From: Nitrospirota bacterium
GTDB lineage: Bacteria > Nitrospirota > Nitrospiria > Nitrospirales > UBA8639
Length of the DNA stretch: 11,696 bases
Direction of reading: 5' to 3'
Assembly: GCA_003228495.1 (NCBI GenBank)
Contig: QIDY01000303.1
Location: 1 to 11,696, forward strand
Each line of letters starts with the position of its first letter. Positions within the stretch are counted from its first letter, which is position 1. The translations under genes and the position numbers were made by a program. Under the pieces are notes generated by a model. The model saw only the letters and a list, made by a program, of their open reading frames with translations. It did not search any database and was not told the DNA's origin. Below, piece after piece: positions 1-6,697 of this stretch.

Positions 1-115
1 GCTCCTTACTCCTTACTTCGGGGTCGAACCCACCCAAATGATTGCCATGTGTCCTCCTAGTTCGGCATACTTGCAAAAAGCACGCGACCATTGGCCTTTT
101 GAAGGAGATCTGAAA
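1..115. other. left-edge stretch, no separate gene identified
   Basis: Two plus-strand frames close early here (stops at 39-41 and 58-60). The third frame stays open from base 2 straight into the small zinc-finger-like gene at 116, so an N-terminal extension of that gene beyond the window edge cannot be excluded. A short tandem TCCTTAC repeat lies in the first 20 bases. I see no promoter or RNA gene. Confidence 0.3.
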
Positions 116-337
116 ATGAATGCCGAACCCTGTTTAATTGGTGGATGTACCGAGCCCCTCTATGCTCCTGCTGGCACTCGGACATTATGCAAAGAACATT
201 TCTTACAGTTTCTAACATGGCGAAAAAAAAAGGGAGGGCTTGGCATGTTCAAAAAATACAGCGCCATGACGATGGATGAACGAGATACGACCGTTGAAGA
301 ATGGGCCCAAACGGTCTTCCACACAACTGTAACCTAG
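116..337 (+). CDS. small putative zinc-binding protein (C-x4-C ... C-x2-H)
   Basis: This encodes 73 residues of unknown function. Near the N terminus are Cys6-x4-Cys11, then Cys25-x2-His28, a spacing seen in short zinc-finger segments of bacterial proteins in the general form CxxxxC...CxxH; zinc binding is inferred. A lysine-rich stretch (WRKKK) follows, then an acidic C-terminal part, which could suit nucleic-acid or protein contact. I chose the ATG at 116 because GAAGGAG sits 8 bases upstream at 101-107. An ATG at 38 in the same frame has no comparable ribosome binding site, but the frame is open to the window edge, so a longer protein is possible. The gene ends 13 bases before the stop of the convergent SnoaL-like gene, with no terminator between. 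It may be a genuine small protein or the tail of a longer one. Confidence 0.5.
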   Translation: MNAEPCLIGGCTEPLYAPAGTRTLCKEHFLQFLTWRKKKGGLGMFKKYSAMTMDERDTTVEEWAQTVFHTTVT

Positions 338-350
338 ACTTTTCTGTCAT

Positions 351-743
351 TTACTCCATTAGGGGAGAACCATGATGATGGATGATTTTCCATTCCTCTC
401 CGATGCGCTCGAATAGATTGGTGGCCACCACCCGACTATTCTGAGGGGACTCTCCCACCCGGCTGGCGATATTTTCCGTACAAATTACCCAGGCAACGTC
501 AGCCGCGACCTGTACCTGCAATTCTGTCAACTCAAAGTCCATGGAAAAGGTATTGTTGAAAATGACCACCCACGAATCTCTGACGGCCGGCCAACCGACC
601 CGAATACTCCACCCTGGATGAATACAGGTGACATATTCTTGATGTGCCCAAATCGAATCCATCAGTCCCACATCCAAGCTTTCAAATGCCTGATAAAACG
701 ATTCGTTGACACGCGTTACTTCTTCAATTCGTTCTTTCAACAT
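351..743 (-). CDS. SnoaL-like / DUF4440 family protein (NTF2-like fold)
   Basis: This encodes 130 residues, the usual size for a single-domain NTF2-like (SnoaL/ketosteroid-isomerase-like) protein. The N-terminal helix (about 1-30) is followed by the family-typical stretch around 32-58, with His42-Pro-Gly-Trp45 and Gly50-Trp51, then Ser57-Trp58. The C-terminal half alternates beta strands (VAWVICTENI, SRVVATNLFERIGEEWKIIHHHGS) as in this fold. Members bind small hydrophobic ligands or act as isomerases or hydrolases; the substrate here cannot be read from sequence. I chose the ATG at 743, with purine-rich GAGAAAGAGAG upstream. The longer start at 827 would overlap the permease gene by 46 bases and add a basic, domain-free tail. 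It lies 38 bases downstream of the EamA permease on the same strand, so the two are probably co-transcribed. Confidence 0.82.
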   Translation of the reverse strand: MLKERIEEVTRVNESFYQAFESLDVGLMDSIWAHQEYVTCIHPGWSIRVGWPAVRDSWVVIFNNTFSMDFELTELQVQVAADVAWVICTENIASRVGESPQNSRVVATNLFERIGEEWKIIHHHGSPLME

Positions 744-781
744 AATAGTATGCTCTCTTTCTCTTCGTCGCTTTTTCAAAC

Positions 782-1744
782 CTAATCTAATGTCAGTTGC
801 CTCTGTGCTCGTTGATTCACCAACCATACACCAAACAAGATCAATCCTATCCCACCTATTTCTCTCAAGCCAACCGGTTCCCCTAAAATCAGGAAAGAAA
901 AAAACAGCGCAGAAACCGGAATCAGGTTTCCAAAAATTCCGGCCCGCGATGGCCCCACTCCATCAACCCCATATAGCCACCCTTGTTGCCCCAACGCTGT
1001 CGCAAACACCATGACATACACCAACGCAAACCAACCAGACAAGGGGACAGTGTCTATGCCCGACAAAAGCATTTTGTGATTTACCACAAGCAAAGGAATT
1101 TCAAAGAGTAAGGAAATCATGAGTGTCGTCCATGTCACGGTCAAGGGAGAAAACCGATTCATGGTCCGTCGGCACCCAATAGTATAAAGAGCCCAGCTTG
1201 CCAGAGCCGAGAGAATCAAGCCCCCTCCCAGCACAGGATTAGAGCCAACGCCTTCAATGCCACCTCGTCCAGTGATCACCACCACCCCAACAAAGGAGAC
1301 CAAACACCCTTGCCAGATGACTCGCAAAGGAACATCCTTCAAGATCAAGGAAGAAAGGAAAGCAGTTATGGCCGGGCTTGCTCCAATAATGATACCTGCA
1401 GCCCCGGCCCCAATAAATTGCAATCCAAACAACACAAATAGATGATTGCCTAAGACGCCCAATCCCAACAAACCAAACATGCCCCAATCTTCTTTCGAAA
1501 ATCGTCGTCCCCCTTCCTTCCATAACCATAAAGGAATGAGAATCGCTAAGGCACCAAGACCCCGAAACACTGATGTCTCCACCGGAGAGAAAGGTCCTAA
1601 GGCTACCTTTTGCGCAACCACGGACCCTCCCCACACCATCGCGGTCATGGTTAAGGCACCGTAGGCAGAAGCAACCGAAGGCTTAGAACGATGCCTTTTC
1701 ATAGGAGGGAGGGAGCGAACGAGAAATGTCCTATACGAAAGCAA
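782..1744 (-). CDS. EamA/DMT-superfamily transporter (RhaT/YdcZ-like permease)
   Basis: A hydrophobic protein of 320 residues (306 from the alternative start) with the two tandem EamA repeats of the drug/metabolite transporter superfamily, about residues 28-155 and 175-312, giving an expected ten membrane helices. Family features include the early MVWGGSVVAQKVAL segment, a Pro plus Arg in the second helix (SPVETSVFRGLGAL), the glycine- and alanine-rich GAGAAGIIIGASPAITAFLSSLIL, and the C-terminal GPSRAGIFGNLIPVSALFFSFLILGEPV with its conserved P and GE. These proteins export or import small metabolites across the inner membrane; the substrate is unknown. The start is ambiguous. TTG at 1744 has AAGAGG 8 bases upstream, while the ATG at 1702 has a pyrimidine-rich leader without a ribosome binding site. 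The gene is followed by the SnoaL-like gene. Confidence 0.87.
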   Translation of the reverse strand: MLSYRTFLVRSLPPMKRHRSKPSVASAYGALTMTAMVWGGSVVAQKVALGPFSPVETSVFRGLGALAILIPLWLWKEGGRRFSKEDWGMFGLLGLGVLGNHLFVLFGLQFIGAGAAGIIIGASPAITAFLSSLILKDVPLRVIWQGCLVSFVGVVVITGRGGIEGVGSNPVLGGGLILSALASWALYTIGCRRTMNRFSPLTVTWTTLMISLLFEIPLLVVNHKMLLSGIDTVPLSGWFALVYVMVFATALGQQGWLYGVDGVGPSRAGIFGNLIPVSALFFSFLILGEPVGLREIGGIGLILFGVWLVNQRAQRQLTLD

Positions 1745-1881
1745 GAGAGGCGCCTCTTATTCTTGTAGACCCACCCCCGTTCCATTATGAACAGGTTCAT
1801 TATCATAGTGAAGACATACCACCAATTCAGCAAGTTCAACAGCTCGCTCACCTTTTAATGGATACCTCTACCCAACCATAA
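1726..1881 (+). CDS. possible small ORF, 51 residues, hypothetical
   Basis: An open frame of 51 codons starts at ATG 1726 and ends at TAA 1879-1881. It is preceded by a purine-rich stretch AGGAGGGAGGGAG (1703-1715) that ends 10 bases before the ATG and would work as a ribosome binding site on this strand. The peptide is proline-, glutamine- and histidine-rich (LVDPPPFHYEQVHYHSED, IPPIQQVQQLAHLL) with no signal peptide or membrane segment, and I recognise no family. Its start lies 23 bases from the ATG alternative of the divergent permease and overlaps that gene if the permease uses the TTG at 1744. No convincing promoter is visible, since one would have to lie inside the permease gene. It is kept because of the ribosome binding site, but it could be chance. 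Confidence 0.3.
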   Translation: MSYTKAREAPLILVDPPPFHYEQVHYHSEDIPPIQQVQQLAHLLMDTSTQP

Positions 1882-1925
1882 GACGAACAGGTCCGAATGG
1901 CTTACCAGATAGGTCTTCTGTCCGG

Positions 1926-1955
1926 TTGACGCACTGAAAAATCAGTCGCTACAAT
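1926..1955 (+). promoter_or_regulatory. candidate sigma70-type promoter of the ferredoxin gene
   Basis: TTGACG (1926-1931) and TACAAT (1950-1955) are separated by 18 bases and lie about 120 bases before the ferredoxin ATG, followed by AT-rich sequence. This is the best -35/-10 pair in the gap between the permease and the ferredoxin. Transcription would start near 1962 and give a leader of about 110 bases in which I see no clear structure. The match is by eye, and the start site is inferred. Confidence 0.5.
1933..1946. repeat. inverted repeat ACTGA-N4-TCAGT in the promoter spacer
   Basis: ACTGA (1933-1937) and TCAGT (1942-1946) form a perfect 5-base inverted repeat around AAAA, placed exactly between the -35 and -10 hexamers of the candidate ferredoxin promoter. 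That position would suit a small repressor site. The arms are short, so chance is a real alternative, and no binding protein is suggested by the neighbourhood. Confidence 0.25.
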
Positions 1956-2075
1956 AATTTTAATCGCATTTTATGGGGTGTGTCGCAAACAAATTGGAAT
2001 GATCCACTTGTGGCAACATTTTTCCCCACTACTCACAATTAAGGTTTCTTTTCATTTGCCTGTGAAGGAGGAATT

Positions 2076-2423
2076 ATGTCGTTACTGATCACCGAAGAAT
2101 GCATTAATTGTGGCGCGTGTCTTCCGGAATGCCCCAATGAGGCCATTTTTGAAACGCGCAGTGCCGCTGAAGAACTCAACCATCAGGTTGGGGAAGGCCA
2201 AGGAGATGGTGATACGGTCTACGTCATTACTTACGAACGATGTACTGAATGCGTTGGGCATTTTGACGAGCCTCAATGTGCTGCCGTTTGCCCCGTTGAT
2301 GACTGCTGTATCTCTGATCCAGAAATCCCTGAAACCACGGACGTTCTTTTAGAAAAAGCCAAACGACTAAATCCAGACAAAGAAATTGACGCAGAAAAAG
2401 TATGGAGCGGGGTCAGAAATTAG
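2076..2423 (+). CDS. 2[4Fe-4S] ferredoxin, Alvin/YfhL type
   Basis: This is a low-potential electron carrier of 115 residues in the cytoplasm. The first cluster site is Cys9-x2-Cys12-x2-Cys15-x3-Cys19-Pro. The second is Cys56-x2-Cys59-x8-Cys68-x3-Cys72-Pro, and the x8 loop (VGHFDEPQ) is the hallmark of the Allochromatium vinosum/YfhL group. The C-terminal helix after the clusters (TTDVLLEKAKRLNP) is also typical. The link between the two halves is longer than in the A. vinosum protein: about 20 extra, partly acidic and glycine-rich residues at about 26-47. An additional Cys77-Cys78 pair follows cluster II. The start is firm, with AAGGAGG (2065-2071) 4 bases before the ATG. It appears to be a single-gene unit ending at a strong hairpin. 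Partners are not visible; 2-oxoacid:ferredoxin oxidoreductases are a usual client of such ferredoxins, which is inference here. Confidence 0.93.
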   Translation: MSLLITEECINCGACLPECPNEAIFETRSAAEELNHQVGEGQGDGDTVYVITYERCTECVGHFDEPQCAAVCPVDDCCISDPEIPETTDVLLEKAKRLNPDKEIDAEKVWSGVRN

Positions 2424-2453
2424 TGAACCCTTCGCATCTGATTTGATTTCATA

Positions 2454-2491
2454 AAAAAGCCCCTTCCTGTAACTTAAGGAAGGGGCTTTTT
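2454..2491. terminator. strong bidirectional intrinsic terminator
   Basis: A 9-bp GC-rich stem (GCCCCTTCC, 2459-2467, with GGAAGGGGC, 2478-2486) closes a 10-base loop. It is flanked by five A on the left (2454-2458) and five T on the right (2487-2491), extending the pairing to 14 bp and giving a U-tract in both directions. It sits between the stops of the converging ferredoxin and smc genes and should end transcription of both. Confidence 0.93.
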
Positions 2492-2535
2492 CTTTTATGT
2501 ATCGATGAAGGAATGTCTTACTTCCTCAACAATTT

Positions 2536-5500
2536 TTATCCGACCTCTTGTAAATCATGAAGACGAACCGAGATCAACTTAGAGACTCCCGGCTCCTCCA
2601 TCGTGACCCCGAATAAGGAATTGGCTATTTCCATTGTTCGCTTATTATGTGTAATCACAATAAATTGAGAACGGTCAGCCATTTGCCGCAAAAATTGACC
2701 GAACCGTACCACATTGGTTTCATCCAGCGGTGCATCAACCTCATCCAATACACAAAACGGAGACGGCCGTATTAAAAAGCTCGCAAACAACAGCGCCATA
2801 ACCGTCATTGTTTTTTCGCCCCCGGAGAGCATACTCAAATTCTTTAGACGCTTGCCGGGTGGTTGGGCCACAATTTCGACTCCGGGTTCTTGTTTGAACG
2901 TTTCCGATTCTTGTTCATCATTAGTCTCCTGGAAGTCCTGTGAGGCTTTCTCGGATTCGCTAACCAGAACTAACTCCGCACGTCCACCGGCGAAGAGTGC
3001 CGAAAACACTTCGTTAAACTTCACTTGCAATTCTTTAAACGTTTCAGTAAATAATTTATTGGTGGTTTGATTCAGCCGTTGAATGATTTCTTGAAGGGAT
3101 TGAATCGAACCAGACAGGTCTTCTTCCTGTGCCAACAAAAATTGATAGCGTTCTTCTAAATGCACATGTTCCTCAATCGCCGCCAAATTAATGGGACCGA
3201 TCCGCTCGAGTTTTTTCCGAATACGTTGCAAATGCTCCCGCCATTGGTCCGGACCCTGACCTTCTGGGGTTACCTCTTGTGTTCCGGTGGAATCCACATC
3301 CTGAACCTGAGAAACCTTCAAGTCATCAGTGGAAATTTCATAGGTCTGAGTCAGAGTTTCTTCCACCGCCTGCAACTTCGCCCGAATTTCTCCTAAATGA
3401 CCTTCAATCGGCACCCGTGACTTGAAAATCTGTGAAAGGTTCTCTCGAGCCCGCCCAATCAACGCATCCAATCGCTTGACCTCTTCCAGAAATTCCGCAT
3501 GACGATTTTGAAGATCCCGTAATTGTCCACCTTTCGATTCTTTTTGACCACCTAACGTTTCGACCAATTCTTCATTCTTGAGACGTGCCTCTTGACTTGT
3601 CCGACTTTGCAAAAAGAGCTGTTCCAATTGTTGATCGATTTCTTGAACACGAATTTTTCGATTTTCCTCTTCCCGCTCCAGTCGTTCTTGATTACTCTGT
3701 TCATGGCCCCATTGTGCGTTCAACGTGTGGTAATTCATCCGGATATCATTGAGGCGAGTGGTTAAGTCTTCTTGCTCTTGAGCAAGGGCACGAAGCGATT
3801 CATGGAACTGGTCAAGGACCGCATTTTCTTCAGTACGCCGATGCTCAAGATTTTCAAGTTGCTTTCGGGACTCGACTTCATCTGCTTGCATCCGTGCCAA
3901 TTCAGCCTCTTCCATTTCACGTTCTTGCTGAAGAATGTCCAAGCGGCGCAGCAAATCAGGTAGCGCCTGCCCCTTTGAAATCTCTTCATTTTGAACAGAA
4001 AACACATGAAGTTCTTTTTCACGAATTACCGAAACGGCTTCTTCAAATTGCAACGAGACCGTTTCAATATCCTCACACAGGGCTTTTCGTGTCTCTTGTA
4101 TAATCCCAAATTCGGCTTGGAGACCTTTAAGATTTTCCTCTAAGGTCAAAATTTCTCGACGTCGGCGTAAAAGACCACCCGTTTCTATGCTTGACCCTCC
4201 ACTGATCACCCCAAGAGAAGACACCACCTCGCCATTCAAGGTCACCAAAGATGGACCACTTCCCTGAAACCACTGATGTTTGTCCATTAAGGCCAACGCG
4301 TCTGGTAACGAGTCGACAATAATAGTGTCTTGCAATAAGCCATTCACAACCGGTCTCAAATCAGTCGGAGCTTGCACAAAAATTCGCGCTAACCCCTTCA
4401 CACCAGGATCGTGCTCTAATCTGGTCCACCAGGCGGAAGAGGCAACCTCATGTTTCCGAGGAACTTGTAAGGGAAGAAAACTTCCTTTGCCCAATTGATG
4501 TTCCTGAAATTGAGCAATGGATTCTTGGGCTTCTTGAGGAGAATGGACAATCCATGCTTGTAAATGTTCCCTAAGCGCCGCCTCTATAGCCTGCTCAACG
4601 TCTTCATCCACTTCAATACGTTCTGCTAAGGCTGCCTGTATCGACGAGCACTGTTTTCGAATAGAGACTTCAGCCCCTTCTCCATCATGTCCATATCCCA
4701 ATTCTTCACGAAAAATCCCTTGAAGTGCCCTGAGCTCGGATTCTGTTCCAGCAGTCTGCGTTTGAAGTTCAAGAATTTTGTTATCAAGCTCTTCTCGAGT
4801 TTCACGATGGCTTTGCAAACGAACCTCTAATTGCTCTTGATGCGTTCGTAATTCATCTAATTGGCTTTCCAAAGTCGAACGTTGGGCTTGGAGCGTTTCT
4901 CGTTCATTTTGCAATGTCGATTGATCAATTTGGGATTGCGTGAATTCGGCAACCAAACGCTCCACCCGGCGGCCAGTTGCACTCTTCCCTTCTCCGAGGC
5001 TTCGAAGACGATTCTCCACATTCGTCTTTTCCACCGCCACAGCCAAAATCGCTTCTCGCCCTTGATCGACCTTCTCCTGAATTTCTCGACGACGCGCTGT
5101 CACAACCGCCATGCTCTCTTCGCCTGCGACCATTGACGTTGAGAGCGTTTCAATCTCACCGCGCGTTTGCGTCATCCGTTTACGAAGAGCTTCAAGCATA
5201 TCCAGAACTTCTTGACTAGTTTCATGAAGCCGGGTTCGTTCCTCCATGACCTGCTCGTGTTGCTGATCATATTGCTCTAACCGATTACGTTCAATTTGAA
5301 TTTCTGTAAACGCTTGAGACAACCGTTGTTCAATCTCTCGGAATTCCTCTTGAACCAGTTGAAGAGATTCATTCGTGGCCCCCAATTCCAGCTGAGCCTG
5401 TTGCTGCTCAGACACAAGACGAACTTCTTCCGCCACACAGACAGTCTCCTGGTTTTCCGAGTCTTGTAATTCCTTTTCAACTGCACAGTATTCCCAAAAA

Positions 5501-6237
5501 AACCTCTGAAAATCCTCAGTCAACAACCGCACTTCAAGTTCCCGCGCCTCGCCGAGCAAGGATTGATATTCCTCCGCTTGTTTGGCCTGCCGCGTGAGAA
5601 CACGAAGTTGTTGACGAACTTCGGCCAGAATATCTCGAACTCGCAACAGGTTATTTTCCGTACTCTGCAATTTTCGTAACGCCTCCGCCTTTTGCTTTTT
5701 AAAGCGGATGATTCCAGCGGTTCCCTCGATAAACTCCCGGCGTTCCTGCGGTGAGGCACTTAATAATTGTTCAATATTGCCTTGTTCGATCACAGACTGT
5801 CCTCGAGTGCCCGCCCGAGCATTCCACAGAAAACCCCGAATATCCTTGAGACGGCAAGAGATTTTATTAAAATAATACTCGCTATCCCCATCACGGTAGA
5901 GACGGCGGGTGATCATGACATCCGTGGTTTGCTCGAGCCCCTCGACTAATGCTGAAACGGGTTCCAGCTCTCGAGGCGTGACATCCGAAAAAATGAGCGA
6001 GGCCTCAACCATGCCCATCGATTTACGCTGTTCGGTGCCATTAAAAATAACATCTTCCATGCGCTCACTTCGCAGGCTTTTTGCACTTTGCTCACCCATT
6101 GCCCACAAAATAGCATCCACAATATTACTCTTGCCGGTACCATTCGGTCCGACCACCGCAGTAATACCATTCGGAAAATCTACCTTGGTTTCCAAAAAGG
6201 ATTTAAACCCATTCACCACTAGGGTACGTAGATTCAT
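2536..6237 (-). CDS. smc: chromosome segregation protein SMC
   Basis: This 1233-residue ATPase, slightly longer than the usual 1150-1200, forms the ring-shaped condensin that compacts and separates chromosomes together with ScpA and ScpB (not in this window). The N-terminal head carries Walker A GPNGTGKS (30-37) and the RGQSVIEQGNIEQLL segment (145-159). Two long Glu/Gln/Arg-rich coiled coils flank the hinge (about 515-680), which ends with GVISGGSS. The C-terminal head has the ABC signature LSGGEK (1137-1142) and Walker B FCVLDEVDAPLDE with Asp1165-Glu1166, then the ITHNKRTME switch. The ATG start has GGAGGGAG directly upstream. Two linkers look enlarged: about 968-997 (Ser, Thr, Glu and Gln rich) and about 1093-1119 (acidic), the latter just before the conserved VEIVAQPPGKRLKNL. 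The gene ends at the shared terminator and follows ispH after a 460-base gap that holds a long palindrome. Confidence 0.97.
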   Translation of the reverse strand: MNLRTLVVNGFKSFLETKVDFPNGITAVVGPNGTGKSNIVDAILWAMGEQSAKSLRSERMEDVIFNGTEQRKSMGMVEASLIFSDVTPRELEPVSALVEGLEQTTDVMITRRLYRDGDSEYYFNKISCRLKDIRGFLWNARAGTRGQSVIEQGNIEQLLSASPQERREFIEGTAGIIRFKKQKAEALRKLQSTENNLLRVRDILAEVRQQLRVLTRQAKQAEEYQSLLGEARELEVRLLTEDFQRFFWEYCAVEKELQDSENQETVCVAEEVRLVSEQQQAQLELGATNESLQLVQEEFREIEQRLSQAFTEIQIERNRLEQYDQQHEQVMEERTRLHETSQEVLDMLEALRKRMTQTRGEIETLSTSMVAGEESMAVVTARRREIQEKVDQGREAILAVAVEKTNVENRLRSLGEGKSATGRRVERLVAEFTQSQIDQSTLQNERETLQAQRSTLESQLDELRTHQEQLEVRLQSHRETREELDNKILELQTQTAGTESELRALQGIFREELGYGHDGEGAEVSIRKQCSSIQAALAERIEVDEDVEQAIEAALREHLQAWIVHSPQEAQESIAQFQEHQLGKGSFLPLQVPRKHEVASSAWWTRLEHDPGVKGLARIFVQAPTDLRPVVNGLLQDTIIVDSLPDALALMDKHQWFQGSGPSLVTLNGEVVSSLGVISGGSSIETGGLLRRRREILTLEENLKGLQAEFGIIQETRKALCEDIETVSLQFEEAVSVIREKELHVFSVQNEEISKGQALPDLLRRLDILQQEREMEEAELARMQADEVESRKQLENLEHRRTEENAVLDQFHESLRALAQEQEDLTTRLNDIRMNYHTLNAQWGHEQSNQERLEREEENRKIRVQEIDQQLEQLFLQSRTSQEARLKNEELVETLGGQKESKGGQLRDLQNRHAEFLEEVKRLDALIGRARENLSQIFKSRVPIEGHLGEIRAKLQAVEETLTQTYEISTDDLKVSQVQDVDSTGTQEVTPEGQGPDQWREHLQRIRKKLERIGPINLAAIEEHVHLEERYQFLLAQEEDLSGSIQSLQEIIQRLNQTTNKLFTETFKELQVKFNEVFSALFAGGRAELVLVSESEKASQDFQETNDEQESETFKQEPGVEIVAQPPGKRLKNLSMLSGGEKTMTVMALLFASFLIRPSPFCVLDEVDAPLDETNVVRFGQFLRQMADRSQFIVITHNKRTMEIANSLFGVTMEEPGVSKLISVRLHDLQEVG

Positions 6238-6296
6238 ACTCCCTCCAGAACGTGGGAAAACCTGTGATTCTCAATTCTCACCGGGAAAACTCTCTA

Positions 6297-6325
6297 TCTG
6301 TACCATACAAGTCCTCAAAAATCAA
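6297..6325 (-). promoter_or_regulatory. weak candidate promoter of smc
   Basis: Read on the minus strand, TTGATT (6320-6325) and TACAGA (6297-6302) are separated by 17 bases and would start transcription about 55 bases before the smc ATG. The -10 match is poor (3 of 6), so this is only the best pair I could find in the AT-rich stretch. Bases 6326-6488, between it and the palindrome, show nothing I can name. Confidence 0.22.
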
Positions 6326-6488
6326 AAAATTTACACAAAATACAGTGGTAGCAACTACCTCACTACGCCATATCTTGCTATAACCATGGAACCCTTAGCT
6401 ATTCCTTATTATGAGATTATTGGGAAAACCCAGGAGTCTGAATATTCGCTTTTAGATGTGGAAAGGGAAAGAAAAACTCAGGAAAATG

Positions 6489-6686
6489 GGCGCTACCTTC
6501 CTTAAACCTAAATTGAGCGATTTTTTATGGCGACCTGCACCAATCCCTTGCGCGCCAGCGATTGTGAAAAGCCTCGAAAGACCGAATGGGTCTGCCTGCG
6601 TTTTTCAAAAACCCTGGCATCCCAAGGTCTTGGCACATCTCATCCATAAGAATCGCTCAACTTAGGTTAAATGAAAGAAAGGCACC
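6489..6686. repeat. long imperfect palindrome, MITE-like or structured RNA element
   Basis: A block of about 198 bp in the ispH-smc gap reads as a near-palindrome centred near 6586. The outer arms 6502-6530 and 6644-6671 match as inverted repeats at about 25 positions with two or three mismatches and one single-base gap (shared core TTGAGCGATT), and weaker pairing continues out to 6489-6493 with 6682-6686. Inside, four further blocks pair in register: 6540-6550 with 6623-6633 (CCAA-CCTTG type), GCCAG 6554-6558 with CTGGC 6614-6618, TGAAAA 6565-6570 with TTTTCA 6602-6607, and AGACC 6579-6583 with GGTCT 6589-6593 around a 5-base loop. There is no transposase and no clear target duplication. It could be a non-autonomous miniature element, a palindromic repeat family, or a long hairpin in the ispH 3' or smc 5' untranslated RNA. 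No second copy occurs in this window. Confidence 0.75.
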
Positions 6687-6697
6687 TCAAACAACAA

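Noticed and set aside
744..827. Longer N terminus for the SnoaL-like protein from 827
   Set aside because: It overlaps the permease gene by 46 bases and adds a basic tail outside the domain; the ATG at 743 fits better.
1254..1634. 126-codon minus-strand frame inside the permease gene
   Set aside because: It is a shifted frame of the permease gene, and its Trp- and Cys-rich sequence matches no protein pattern.
5909..6505. 198-codon plus-strand frame over the start of smc
   Set aside because: It is antisense to the strongly conserved SMC head (Walker A), has a biased Ser/Thr/Pro composition and no ribosome binding site.
6456..6665. 69-codon plus-strand frame across the palindrome
   Set aside because: It runs through both arms of the palindrome, has no convincing ribosome binding site and its composition follows the repeat rather than a protein.
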